Positions 1-9,800 of a stretch of DNA of 53,610 nucleotides are shown here, one piece after another. The notes below the pieces were generated by a model, which had not been told where the DNA came from, did not search any database, and worked only from the letters and a program-made list of their open reading frames with translations. Source of the DNA: Terriglobia bacterium (lineage in GTDB: Bacteria > Acidobacteriota > Terriglobia > Acidiferrales > UBA7541). Where the stretch lies: positions 1 through 53,610 of the forward strand of contig JAIQGC010000011.1 in the NCBI GenBank assembly GCA_020072805.1, given 5' to 3'. Both the position numbers and the translations under genes were made by a program. How positions within the stretch are numbered: the stretch's first letter is position 1; each line of letters begins with the position of its first letter.

Positions 1-3000
1 GATGCGGACGGGGCCAGCGGCGACGGCGCCGGGCTGCTGCTGTCCATTCCCGAGGAGTTTTTCCGTTCACGAGCAGCCGAAGAGGGCATCACGCTGCCGG
101 CACAGTTCGGCCTGGGCGTGCTCTTTACGCCGCCGTCGCGGGAAAAATGGGCGCGCGAGTCGGTGGAAACCGCCGCGGCCGAAGAGCGCCTGAACTTCCT
201 GGGCTGGCGCGAGGTTCCCGTGCAGGGCGATGCCGTGGGCAGCCAGGCGCTGGGTTCGATGCCGCGCATTTTGCAGTTTTTCATCGCTCCGCCGGACACC
301 GCTCCGCTGGATCCCACGTTCGAATCGCGGCTGGCGCGCCTGCGCAAACGCGCGGAATCGCTGGTTCCCGAGGGAGCTTATTTCTGTTCGCTGTCTTCGC
401 GCACGGTGGTCTATAAAGGCCTGCTCACTCCGGGGCAGTTTCCGCGATTCTACAGCGATCTGCGGGACACGTCCTTTGAAACCACGTTCGCGATTTTTCA
501 CCAGCGCTATTCCACCAATACGCAGCCGTCCTGGCATCTGGCCCAGCCCTTCCGCTACATCGCGCACAACGGCGAAATCAATACGATCGTGGCCAACCGC
601 CGCTGGCTGCGCGCGCGCGAGCGCGGCCTGCGCGCCCAACTGGGCGTGGACTCCTGGTTCCGGGTGATCGAGCCCAACGTCAGCGATTCCGCCAGCATGG
701 ACAATGGCTTCGAGATTGAACTCCTGCTGGGGCAGTCGCCCGACCGTGCCTTGCTGCGCCTACAACCCCCGGCCTTTGAAAATGATCCCTCGGTTCCGGC
801 TGAGGCGCGCGCGGCTCTGGAAACGCTGTGCGGCTCGGAGGCTCCCTGGGACGGCCCGGCGGCGCTCATCTTCAGCGACGGCGAATACGTCGGCGCGAAG
901 CTCGACCGCAACGGCCTGCGCCCGCTGCGTTATCTGCGCACGCGCGACGGCCTGGTGATTGCCGGCTCGGAAGCCGGGCTGATTGACGTTCCCGAATCGC
1001 GCATCGCCGAACGCGGCCGCCTGGGCCCCGGCGAAATGATTCTCGTGCATCCCGCTTCGGGAGAACTTTTTCGCTGGGCCGACGTGCTCGAACGCGTTGC
1101 CGAGTCCGCGCCGCCCACCCGCGCCGCTCTGCGCCGGCGCATTGCGCCGGGCGAATCCGCGCCGCAGCCGCCGCAAGAGCCGCAGCGCATGGCCGCCGCG
1201 ATGGGCTGGACCGATGACCAGTTCAAAGTTCTCTTTTCCGGCCTGGCCAAGGGCAAGGAAGCCGATTGGAGCATGGGCGACGACGCCCCGCCCGCGTTTC
1301 TTTCCTCGCAGCCGCGCCCGCTCTGGGATTACTGCAAGCAGCGCTTCGCTCAGGTCACCAATCCTCCCATTGATCCGCTGCGTGAAGCTCACGTCATGTC
1401 GCTCGACCTGCACCTGGGCGGCAACGTGGTGCTGGGCTCACCGCTGCTGGATGCCGCGCAGCTGGCCGAACTCACGGCGCTTTCCGGCCCGGTGCGCCGC
1501 GTGGATTTTACTTTTTCTGTTGCAGACGGCGTCTTGGGCGCGCGACGTACTCTTTCCTCCCTCTCCGCTACCCCGGTAGAGGTCGGCGCGCGCCCGGGGC
1601 TCATCCTGCTCACCGATCGTGCCGCGGGCGCGGAGCGTTGCGCTCTGCCCGCGCTGCTGGCCGTCGCGGCCGTATGGAAGACGATGGTCGCGGCGGATCT
1701 GTGGGATGTGCCCCTGGTGGTGGAAACCGGTCAGGCGTTCGACACGCATCACATCGCGCTGCTGGTGGCCGCGGGCGCTTGCGCCGTGCATCCGTGGATG
1801 GCGCTGCATTTCGCCGCGGGCGCCGAGGCGGAGGCTCCGGCCCGTTATCGCAAGGCGCTGGAAGCCGGACTGCGCAAGGTGCTCTCGCGCATGGGCATCT
1901 CCACGCTGGCCAGCTATCGCAACAGCCATCTGTTTGAGATCGTCGGTATTGAAGAAGACGCCTGCGCCGAATTTTTCGAAGACGCCGCGTGCTACCTAGG
2001 CCGCAAGCGCCTCGACAGCGTTCTCGAAGACTACCTGCGCGTGCATTCCGCCGCCTGGTCCGCCGAAGCGTCCGCCTTGCCCGATTGCGGCTTGTACCGT
2101 TACCGCAAGGGCGCCGAGCGTCACGCCAGTTCTCCGGACGTCGTGCGCCGCATGCAGGCGCTGGTGAAGTCTCCGGACGCCGCCAATTTTGAAGCCTTTG
2201 AAAAGCTGGGCATTCGCTCCGAGCCCATCTCCGTCCGCGACATGCTCGGGCTGGTTCCCGGGCGCACGGTTCCTCTCGACGAAGTGGAATCCGAGCACTC
2301 CATCCTGCGCCGGTTCAGCACGCAGGCCATGTCGCTCGGTTCGCTCAGCCCGGAGGCCCACCGCACGCTGGCGCTGGCGATGAACCAGCTCGGCGCGCGC
2401 AGCAATACCGGCGAGGGCGGGGAAGATCCGGAAATCTACCGCCGCGAACCGGCCGCCGCCAACAAAATCAAGCAAGTTTCTTCCGGACGCTTTGGCGTAA
2501 CCGCCGAATACCTGGTCAACGCCGAGGAACTGGAAATCAAGATGGCCCAGGGCTCCAAGCCCGGCGAGGGCGGGCAACTCCCCGCGCACAAGGTCACCGC
2601 CTACATCGCGCGCATCCGCCACGCCGTGCCCGGCACGCCGCTGATTTCGCCGCCGCCGCATCACGATATTTACAGCATTGAGGACCTGGCGCAGCTCATC
2701 TACGATCTGCGCGCCATCAATCCGCGCGCGCGCATCGGCGTCAAGCTGGTCTCCGGCACGGGCGTGGGCATCATCGCCGCGGGCGTGGCCAAGGCCGGCG
2801 CGAACGTCGTCACCATCAGCGGACACGACGGCGGCACGGGTTCCTCGCCGCTCAGCTCCATCAAGAACACCGGCCTGCCCTGGGAACTGGGCTTGCGCAG
2901 CGCGCACGAAGTTCTCACGCGCACGGGCATGCGCTCGCGCGTCACGCTGCGCGTCGACGGCGGCCTGAAGTTCGCCCGCGACGTTGTGCTCGCTTCGATT

Positions 3001-4206
3001 CTCGGCGCCGATGAATTCGGCTTCGGCACCGCCGCGCTGCTGGCCATCGGCTGCGTCATGGCCCGCCAGTGCCACCTGAACACCTGCCCGGTGGGCATCG
3101 CCACGCAGGACGAAACGCTGCGCGCGCGCTTTGCCGGCAAGCCGGAAATGGTGGCCGCGTACTTCCGCTCGGTCGCGCACGAAGTTCGCGAATGGCTCTC
3201 CCGCCTGGGTGTGCGCTCTCTCGATGAACTGGTCGGCGACGAAACCCGCCTGCGCGCGCGCTCGACCGAGGACGCCGGCTGGCTCAAGACTTTCCTGAAT
3301 CCGCCGCCGCGCACCGCCAGTGGCCGCGTCGAATGCGCCCCACGGCAGGTTCCCGACGGTTACGACATCGTCTGGCACCCCGGCCGTGAAGGCGGAGGGC
3401 GCACCAGCGTCATCACCCTGCGCAACTCTCATCGCACCATCGGCGCGCGCTGGACCGGCGAATTCGTCAAGCGCACTGCCGCCGTTCCTCCCGCACCAGC
3501 CACGGGCGAAAAGCATCTGGCCGCGTTCCGCGGCGTGGTGGGGCAGAGCTTCGGCGCTTTCCTCGTTTCCGGCATCACCTTGCAGCTCACGGGCGAGGCC
3601 AACGACTATGTCGGCAAGGGATTGTGCGGTGGCACCATCGCCATCAGCGCCGGCGCTCGCGCTTCGCGGCGCGGCGACGTCCTCGCCGGCAATACGATTC
3701 TCTATGGTGCGACCTCCGGCCAGCTCTTCGTCGCCGGGCGCGTGGGCGAACGCTTCGCCGTGCGCAATAGCGGCGCTCTGGCCGTCATCGAAGGCGCTGG
3801 GCAGCATGCCTGCGAATACATGACCGCCGGCGTTGCGGTGATTCTCGGCTCGACCGGATTGAATTTCGGCGCGGGCATGACCGGCGGCCTGGCCTATCTC
3901 GCTTCCGACGCCGATCACGGCCTCAACCGCGATTTTGTTTCCATCCTCCCGCCGCAGAAGGAAGAAGAGGAGTGGCTGCGGATGGTTCTCCGCGAACACG
4001 TGCGCCTGACGGGCAGCCCGCGCGCCGCCAAGCTTCTTGCTCAAAAAGACGCGCTGCCTCTGTGGCGCGTTCAGCCCCATCAGCTTCCTTGTTCGCTCGA
4101 AACCACCTGGGAGCCGGTTCTCGCGCGCCTCCGTGGCGAGCCCATCGCTTCCGCGCCTTCCCTGGATGGCCCTTCTTCCGTCACGACGGCCGCCGTTGGC
4201 GTTTAA
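1..4206 (+). CDS. gltB: glutamate synthase large subunit, 5'-truncated by window edge
   Basis: The reading frame is open from base 1, so the gene begins upstream of the window. 1401 codons are visible against about 1500 in the family, so only roughly the first 100 residues, including the N-terminal nucleophilic Cys of the class II amidotransferase domain, are missing. Visible in order are the rest of the glutaminase domain (HQRYSTNT, AHNGEINT), the central domain, the FMN-binding synthase barrel (GEGGEDPE, GGTGSSPLS), the 3Fe-4S cysteines at residues 1018, 1024 and 1029 (CVMARQCHLNTC) and the C-terminal Gly-rich beta-helix domain. The enzyme makes two glutamates from glutamine and 2-oxoglutarate together with GltD, which is not in this window. 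Family assignment is secure. Confidence 0.97.
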   Translation, partial: DADGASGDGAGLLLSIPEEFFRSRAAEEGITLPAQFGLGVLFTPPSREKWARESVETAAAEERLNFLGWREVPVQGDAVGSQALGSMPRILQFFIAPPDTAPLDPTFESRLARLRKRAESLVPEGAYFCSLSSRTVVYKGLLTPGQFPRFYSDLRDTSFETTFAIFHQRYSTNTQPSWHLAQPFRYIAHNGEINTIVANRRWLRARERGLRAQLGVDSWFRVIEPNVSDSASMDNGFEIELLLGQSPDRALLRLQPPAFENDPSVPAEARAALETLCGSEAPWDGPAALIFSDGEYVGAKLDRNGLRPLRYLRTRDGLVIAGSEAGLIDVPESRIAERGRLGPGEMILVHPASGELFRWADVLERVAESAPPTRAALRRRIAPGESAPQPPQEPQRMAAAMGWTDDQFKVLFSGLAKGKEADWSMGDDAPPAFLSSQPRPLWDYCKQRFAQVTNPPIDPLREAHVMSLDLHLGGNVVLGSPLLDAAQLAELTALSGPVRRVDFTFSVADGVLGARRTLSSLSATPVEVGARPGLILLTDRAAGAERCALPALLAVAAVWKTMVAADLWDVPLVVETGQAFDTHHIALLVAAGACAVHPWMALHFAAGAEAEAPARYRKALEAGLRKVLSRMGISTLASYRNSHLFEIVGIEEDACAEFFEDAACYLGRKRLDSVLEDYLRVHSAAWSAEASALPDCGLYRYRKGAERHASSPDVVRRMQALVKSPDAANFEAFEKLGIRSEPISVRDMLGLVPGRTVPLDEVESEHSILRRFSTQAMSLGSLSPEAHRTLALAMNQLGARSNTGEGGEDPEIYRREPAAANKIKQVSSGRFGVTAEYLVNAEELEIKMAQGSKPGEGGQLPAHKVTAYIARIRHAVPGTPLISPPPHHDIYSIEDLAQLIYDLRAINPRARIGVKLVSGTGVGIIAAGVAKAGANVVTISGHDGGTGSSPLSSIKNTGLPWELGLRSAHEVLTRTGMRSRVTLRVDGGLKFARDVVLASILGADEFGFGTAALLAIGCVMARQCHLNTCPVGIATQDETLRARFAGKPEMVAAYFRSVAHEVREWLSRLGVRSLDELVGDETRLRARSTEDAGWLKTFLNPPPRTASGRVECAPRQVPDGYDIVWHPGREGGGRTSVITLRNSHRTIGARWTGEFVKRTAAVPPAPATGEKHLAAFRGVVGQSFGAFLVSGITLQLTGEANDYVGKGLCGGTIAISAGARASRRGDVLAGNTILYGATSGQLFVAGRVGERFAVRNSGALAVIEGAGQHACEYMTAGVAVILGSTGLNFGAGMTGGLAYLASDADHGLNRDFVSILPPQKEEEEWLRMVLREHVRLTGSPRAAKLLAQKDALPLWRVQPHQLPCSLETTWEPVLARLRGEPIASAPSLDGPSSVTTAAVGV

Positions 4207-4264
4207 GCGGCGGAGGGAAGTTCGCCCTCGCCAACAAGAAAGACTTTTTCGCCCCGGAATCGGC

Positions 4265-4270
4265 TATAAT
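4265..4270 (+). promoter_or_regulatory. -10 box of the LysR gene promoter
   Basis: A perfect TATAAT lies 20 nt before the ATG of the LysR-type gene, implying a 5' leader of only about 13 nt. No convincing -35 hexamer is seen at the expected distance; a T-rich stretch occupies that place. Assignment is from sequence match only. Confidence 0.45.
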
Positions 4271-4290
4271 TCTTCCGTACCTTCTTAGTT

Positions 4291-5241
4291 ATGGACTTCG
4301 ACCAGCTCACTACCTTCGTGCAGGTGGCCAAGCTCGGGAGCTTCTCCCGCGCAGGGCAGAAGGTGTTCCGTTCGCAGTCCGCGGTCAGCGCGCAGATCCG
4401 CCAGCTCGAACAGCACTATGGCGCCAAACTGCTCGACCGCACCGCCCGCTCCGTCCATCTCACGCCCGCCGGCGAAGCCCTTCTCGATTATGCCGTGCGC
4501 CTGCTGCGCCTGCGCGACGAATCGCTGCAGGCCGTGGCCGACCGCAGCTCTTCCGTGCAGGGGCCGCTGGTCTTTGGCGCCAATGAGGCCACCTGTCTCT
4601 ACCTCTTGCCGGATATTTTCGCTGAATACCAGAAGCGCTATCCGCTGGCGCAGATCAGCATCTACCGCAATTTCAGCCACAAGATTCTGCAGCGCATCGA
4701 GGACGGCTCGATTGACGTGGGCATCGTCACGCTGCCTGTGCGCTCGCCCAACCTGCGCATCCATCACCTTTTTCGCGACCGGCTGATGCTGATGGTCAGC
4801 CCGCGCAACCCGCTGGCCAACCGCAGCAAAGTCACCCTGCGGGAAGTTGCCGAACAGCCGCTCATTTTTCCCAAGACCGGCTACACCCGCCAGGTCCTCG
4901 ATAAGATGTTTCGCCCGTACCGCTCGCGCGCCCATGTGGCCATGGAACTTCCCAGCATCGGCATGATCAAAAAATTCGTCGCCGCCAATGCCGGCGTCTC
5001 CTTCATCAGCGATGCCTTCGCCCGCGACCAGGTCAAGGCCGGCGAGGTTAAGCTGATTGCGGTCGAGGGCGTGGAGTTGTACCGCGAGCTCGGCCTGGTC
5101 TACCGCCGAGACCGCAGCCTGCCGCGCACTGCCCAAGCCCTTATCGCGCTCATCCGCGAGCACCGTAAGGCCCACCCTTCGGCCAGTTCCACGCCGGGTG
5201 AAGCGCAAACTGGAAAAGCGCATTCCAAGCGGCCGTCCTGA
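4291..5241 (+). CDS. LysR-family transcriptional regulator
   Basis: A 316-residue protein of normal LTTR length. The N-terminal winged helix-turn-helix (about residues 3-62) has the family signature FSRAGQKVFRSQSAVSAQIRQLE and LLDRTARSVHLTPAGE. The remainder is a two-lobed LysR substrate-binding domain (from about residue 90, PLVFGANEA..YLLP, IDVGIVTLP). It follows gltB by 84 nt with its own TATAAT box, so it is probably a separate transcript. The ligand and target are unknown; proximity to gltB makes nitrogen control possible, but no regulator-specific evidence is visible. Confidence 0.93.
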   Translation: MDFDQLTTFVQVAKLGSFSRAGQKVFRSQSAVSAQIRQLEQHYGAKLLDRTARSVHLTPAGEALLDYAVRLLRLRDESLQAVADRSSSVQGPLVFGANEATCLYLLPDIFAEYQKRYPLAQISIYRNFSHKILQRIEDGSIDVGIVTLPVRSPNLRIHHLFRDRLMLMVSPRNPLANRSKVTLREVAEQPLIFPKTGYTRQVLDKMFRPYRSRAHVAMELPSIGMIKKFVAANAGVSFISDAFARDQVKAGEVKLIAVEGVELYRELGLVYRRDRSLPRTAQALIALIREHRKAHPSASSTPGEAQTGKAHSKRPS

Positions 5242-5293
5242 GGCGGGATTGCAGGACAACTGAAACTGAAAATCCAGGCAATACATAGAGTTG

Positions 5294-5333
5294 AGATTCT
5301 TCGCGTCCCGGGGCGGGACGCTCAGAATGACAG
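5294..5333. repeat. dispersed REP-like element, copy 1
   Basis: The segment begins AGATTCTTCG and ends TCAGAATGACAG, enclosing a perfect 7-bp hairpin (GCGTCCC at 5303-5309, GGGACGC at 5315-5321). The same ends occur in inverted orientation at 27662-27697. It sits between the convergent LysR gene and the secreted-protein gene, followed by a T-rich run, so it may also act as a bidirectional terminator. Confidence 0.55.
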
Positions 5334-5362
5334 ACGTTTTTGTTTTGGCGGATTTGCTGCGG

Positions 5363-6451
5363 TTACTGCGCGTGGAAATCCAGGCTAGCGATGGTCCGCG
5401 AAATCACGTTCTCCTGAATCTGGATGAGGTCGGAATCCGCGAAGGTGATGCCCAGGATGGTGAAATACTCCTTGCCGCGCGCCACCACCACCAGCCGCCC
5501 CGACCAGTCGTGCTCGCTCTCCACCCCGCGGTAACGGATCTCCACCGCCGGCAATCCGCCCACCTGCGTTTTCTTTTTTTCCAGGTGCCGGTAGTTTTCG
5601 TATCCTTCGCGCAGCCGCTCTTCGATGGCGGCAGCCGCGGCGTCCAGCGGTTCCTTCGCGGTTTCCAGTCCGGCGATCAGCATCGTCGAGTGGTCTTCCG
5701 TGCCCATGGCCACCACGGCATTGGGCAGGGCCCGGCGCGCGTCCTCGATCAAATGCCATCCCGGAGCCTTGTAGAAGCGGAATCCGTGCGTGTGGTTGGT
5801 GTAGATGTTGCCTTGCACGTCTTCACGAACCTGCGGCGGTTGCGCAACCGGCGGCAAAGCCGGCGATGCCGCCGGCGAGTTTGCCGGGGACGATCCGGCC
5901 GAAGAAGCGCTGGCGGTGGCTGGCACCGGCGCGGCGGCGGGCGCGGTTGGCACGGACACACGCGTCGCCGGCGCGGACGACGAATCCGGCGTCATCGGTA
6001 TGGTTTGCGCGGGCGGCGCGGAGGAAGCCGCCGTTTTTTCTTCCTTTTTTTCTACTTTCGCGGCGGGAGGAGGGGAATCCGCGGCCTTCTCGGTTTTGGT
6101 TTCCGCTTTCCCGGCCGGCGCGGGCTCTATTCTTGGCGTTTCGCGCTTCTCGGACTTGTCCGAGGCGTTTTCTTTCTCGGCGGCGGGCTTGCCCGTTGGT
6201 TTTTCTCCCGGTTTGGCCGCCGCTTTCGGTTTCGTCTTCGAAGGAAGGATGCTGGCAATCTTGCTCTTCTCGATGAGCACGAATCCAAAGTCGGTCTTGA
6301 CCTTGAACATGTTCTCTTCGAAGCTGACGATTTCGCCGCTAATGGTCTTGCCGCTGCGCAGGCGGATCTCGTCCGCCGCGGCGGGCCAGGCCAGGCCCAG
6401 CAGTGCCGTAAGCAACGCGATACGCGCCGGGAGCCGTGCGGGGACACTCAT
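5363..6451 (-). CDS. secreted protein with N-terminal small beta domain, Lys/Ala/Pro linker and C-terminal PsbP/DUF1795-like domain
   Basis: A 362-residue protein if started at the ATG at 6451, which directly precedes a clear signal peptide (MSVPARLPARIALL..WPAAADE). Residues about 25-75 form a short beta-rich module (RLRSGKTISGEIVSFEENMFKVKT) typical of periplasmic proteins that sense or bind at the envelope. About 130 residues of Lys/Ala/Pro/Ser-rich linker follow, then a compact C-terminal domain (about 210-362: HGFRFYKAPGWHLIED) resembling PsbP/DUF1795 folds. An in-frame extension upstream of 6451 exists but lacks a signal sequence and overlaps the neighbouring small gene, so it was not used. 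Function unknown. Confidence 0.8.
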   Translation of the reverse strand: MSVPARLPARIALLTALLGLAWPAAADEIRLRSGKTISGEIVSFEENMFKVKTDFGFVLIEKSKIASILPSKTKPKAAAKPGEKPTGKPAAEKENASDKSEKRETPRIEPAPAGKAETKTEKAADSPPPAAKVEKKEEKTAASSAPPAQTIPMTPDSSSAPATRVSVPTAPAAAPVPATASASSAGSSPANSPAASPALPPVAQPPQVREDVQGNIYTNHTHGFRFYKAPGWHLIEDARRALPNAVVAMGTEDHSTMLIAGLETAKEPLDAAAAAIEERLREGYENYRHLEKKKTQVGGLPAVEIRYRGVESEHDWSGRLVVVARGKEYFTILGITFADSDLIQIQENVISRTIASLDFHAQ

Positions 6452-6489
6452 GAAAAAAGTATGGCCCGCGCTGTGCGCTCCCGCAAGGT

Positions 6490-6801
6490 TTACGCGCGCG
6501 GAGGTGTCCGGCGCGCCACCTCCGCCAGCAGCGCGCGCACCCGCGCGGCCAGGCGCTCTAGTTCCGCCAGCGCCGCGCCCAGCCGCGCGCGGCTCTCCTC
6601 CGGCAATTGCCCGCGCAACTGCCCCAGCGCCAGGGCCTCCCCCAGCAGCCGCAACTGCGCGCGGTTGCGCGGATTCAGCCGCTCCCACAGACGCCGCTTC
6701 GCGCTGCGATTCCGCCCCAGCCATTCCTCGCCGGTGCTCTCCGGACGGCCCGCGGCTGGCTCCGCAAGCGTTTCTCTGTTCTCCGTGCTTTGCCGAATCA
6801 T
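6490..6801 (-). CDS. small charged helical protein, hypothetical
   Basis: A 103-residue ORF (MIRQSTENRET..) preceded by GGCAGGAAC eight bases before its ATG, a plausible ribosome binding site. It lies 49 nt after dnaE2 and 38 nt before the secreted-protein gene on the same strand, so it may belong to one operon. The sequence is rich in Arg, Glu, Ala and Leu and predicts mostly helix (RLGAALAELERLAARVRALL). No family is recognised. Because long open frames are common at this GC content, it could be spurious; the spacing and ribosome site argue for it. Confidence 0.5.
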   Translation of the reverse strand: MIRQSTENRETLAEPAAGRPESTGEEWLGRNRSAKRRLWERLNPRNRAQLRLLGEALALGQLRGQLPEESRARLGAALAELERLAARVRALLAEVARRTPPRA

Positions 6802-6850
6802 GATCGTTCCTGCCGTAACTGAATACTGACAACTGAAAACTCTCTGCCCC

Positions 6851-9800
6851 CTACCGCAGCGCCTCCAGCCTCTCGCAGCGAATCAGCCCGCCCGGCTCGA
6901 CCCGCCCGCTCACCCGCAGCGCCCGCGTCTCAAACGCCAGCCCGCCGTAGCGTTCGTACACGCCGGGAAAAAGCACGGCCTCGAAGAGTCCGCGCTGGTC
7001 CTCCAGAGTGAGAAACATCATGTTGCGCCGGTTTTTCGTGCCCACCTGGCGGTAGGTCACCAGCCAGCCGCACAGTTCCGCGCGCTTGCCGCGCAATTCT
7101 TCCAGCGCATCGCTCCAGACCTCGCCGTTGCGCGGGAAAAAATCCAGCGGGTGCCCGCTGACGCACACCTCCAGAATCTCCCGTTCGTAGCGCAATTTAT
7201 GTTCCGCGGTGTACTCCGCCGCGCGCATCTCCGGCGGGGCGAGTCCGTCCTCTTCCTGCGCCCCAGCAAAGAGACCCGGCGCGGCGGGGAGCAGTCCGCC
7301 GTTTTTGCGCAGCAGGTTCCAGCGCCACAGCATCTCCGGCCGGGTCATCGCGCACACTTCGTCCAGCGCGCCGCATTTCACCAGCGCCTCGAGTTCATCC
7401 CGCTCGAGCGGCACGCGCCGCAGAAACTCCTCGAGCGAACGGAACGCCCCGCCGGTCTCTCTCTCCCGCAGGATGGCCGCAATGGTCTCCCCGCGCAGCC
7501 CCCGCACCTGCATCAGCCCCACGCGCATCTCCGTTTTTTCTCCCGCGCGGGCCTCCGCCGTGTACTCCCGGCGCGAATGATTCACCGACGGCAGGCGCAC
7601 CGTGATTCCCCAGCGCTTGGCCTCCTCGACGTACGCCGAAACGTGATAGAACCCGGCTCCCGCACTGCACATCGCCGCCAGAAACTCCGCCGGATGGTGC
7701 GCCTTAAGATAGGCCATGCGGTAGGAGAGGTCCGCGTACGCCGCCGCGTGCGCCTTGCAGAAACCGAAGCCGGCGAATTTTTCCACCATCTGCCAGGTCT
7801 CTTCGCGGGCCTTCCCGGCCAGGCCCATCCGTTCGGCGGCCTTCAGGAATTTCGCGCGCAGCCGTTCGCGCTCGCGCAGCCCGGAAAACTTTGCCGCCGA
7901 GCGCCGCACGATGTCCGCCTCCGCCAGCGACATGTTTCCTACCGCCTGCGCGATGCGCATTACCTGTTCCTGATAGATGCATACGCCCAGCGTGTCACCG
8001 AGAATTTCCTTTAGAGACGGATGCGCATACGCGACCGGTTCTTCTCCGCGCAGGCGCTTCAGGAACAGCTCCTTCGAGCCGTATTCCGAAGCTCCCGGAC
8101 GAATCAGCGCCAGCGCCGCGGCGATTTCCTCGAGCGTGCGCGCGCGCATGGTGCGCAGCAGACCGCGCATTCCCGGCGACTCAATCTGGAAGACGCCCAG
8201 GGTGCGCCCCGCCGCCAGCATCGCGCACGTCGCGGGATCATTCTCCGGGATGGCCGCGAAATCGATTCTCTCGGCGCGCGTTTGTTCGATGTTGGCGAGC
8301 GCCAGCGACATGGTGGTCAGCCCGCGCTGTCCCAGCAGGTCCATCTTGATCAATCCCAGCGCCTCGACCGCGTTCATGTCGTATTGCGTCACCACGATGC
8401 CTTTTGCCGCGCGTTCGAGAGGCGCCAGTTGCGTGAGCGGCTGCGCGGCAATCACCGTGCCGCACGGGTGAATCCCCAGGTGCCGCGGCGTCTCGTCCAG
8501 CCGCTCGGCCACCTCCAGAATCGTGCGCCACGGCTCGTCGTTCACCGGCAGATGGCGGCATTGCGGCAGCGCGGCGATGGCCGCGCGAATCTCGCGCACC
8601 GGCCGGTGCGGCAGTTTTCCGGTGAACTGGCGCACCTCGCCCGGGGCCACGCCGAAGACCTTGGCCACCTCGCGAATGGCCAGCCGCGCCTGCATGGTGA
8701 TGAAACTCCCGATCATGGCCACGTGCTCGGCGCCCCAGCGGCGGTAGACGTATTCGAGCAACTCGTCGCGCCGCGCCCCGCAAATATCCAGGTCGATGTC
8801 CGGGCAGTCGCCGCGCTGCTCGTTGAGGAAGCGCTCGAAATAAAGCCCCCAGCGCAGCGGGCAGACCGAGGAGATTTCCAGGCAATAGGTGACGATCGAG
8901 CTTGCCGCCGAGCCCCGCGCCACCGCCGGAATCCCGCGCGCGCGCGCTTCACGGGCGATGTCCCACACCAGCAGGAAATACGGCGCCAGCCCCAGCTTTT
9001 CGATCACTTCCAGCTCGTGTGTCAGCCGCGCCAGCACTTCCGGACGCAAGGGGTTGACCGCTTCGCGGTCAGGCGTGAAATCGTAGCGCCGCTGAGCCCC
9101 CGCAAAGCTCAGCTTCCACAAATACGAAAATGGCGTTTCCCCCTGCGGCACCGGAAACTCCGGAAAGATCGTTCGCCCCAGTTCCAGTTGCAGATTGGCG
9201 CGTTCGGCGATCTCCTCCGTCGCCCGCAGCGCCTGCGCTCCTCCCGGCTGCTCGGCAAAGAGCCGCTCCATCTCCGCCGCCGGCTTGAACCAGGCCTCGC
9301 CGCTGGTGATTTCCGGTGGTCCCACCGTTGTCAGCAGCCCGCCCGTGCGGATGGCGTTGACCACGCGGTGATGCAGATGCTCTTCCGCCCGCAAAAAATG
9401 CACGTTGTTCGTGGCCACCAGCGGTACGCCCAGCTCCCGCCCCAGCCGTTCCGCCGCCCGCAGCGCCCGCCCGTCGCCGGGCCCAAGCATGCGCACCTCG
9501 AGGTACAGAGCGTCGCCGTAGATCTCTTTCAGCAGGGCCTGTGGGCTGGCGGCAGGTGACTGGTGACTTGTGACTCGTGACTCGTGGAGGGAGGACTTTG
9601 TAGCGCCGGGCTTTAGCCTGGCATTTTCGGAGAGTGCAGGATGACTGCCAGCAATCGCAATCACCCCGGCGTTGTGCTGCGCTAGAACGTCCAGCGGAAC
9701 AGCCGCCCCGCTCAACTGCCGCTGCGTCACCAGCCGGCACAAATTGCCGTATCCTTCGGCATTCGCCGCCAGCAACACCAGCGGCACGCACGCCGCATCC

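Noticed and set aside
1996-4080. 694-codon open frame on the minus strand
   Set aside because: It lies fully opposite gltB, whose domains and metal-binding motifs are clear; long antisense frames are expected at this GC content.
5291-6829. 512-codon plus-strand frame
   Set aside because: Arg/Gly-rich composition and opposite to the secreted-protein gene with a clear signal peptide.
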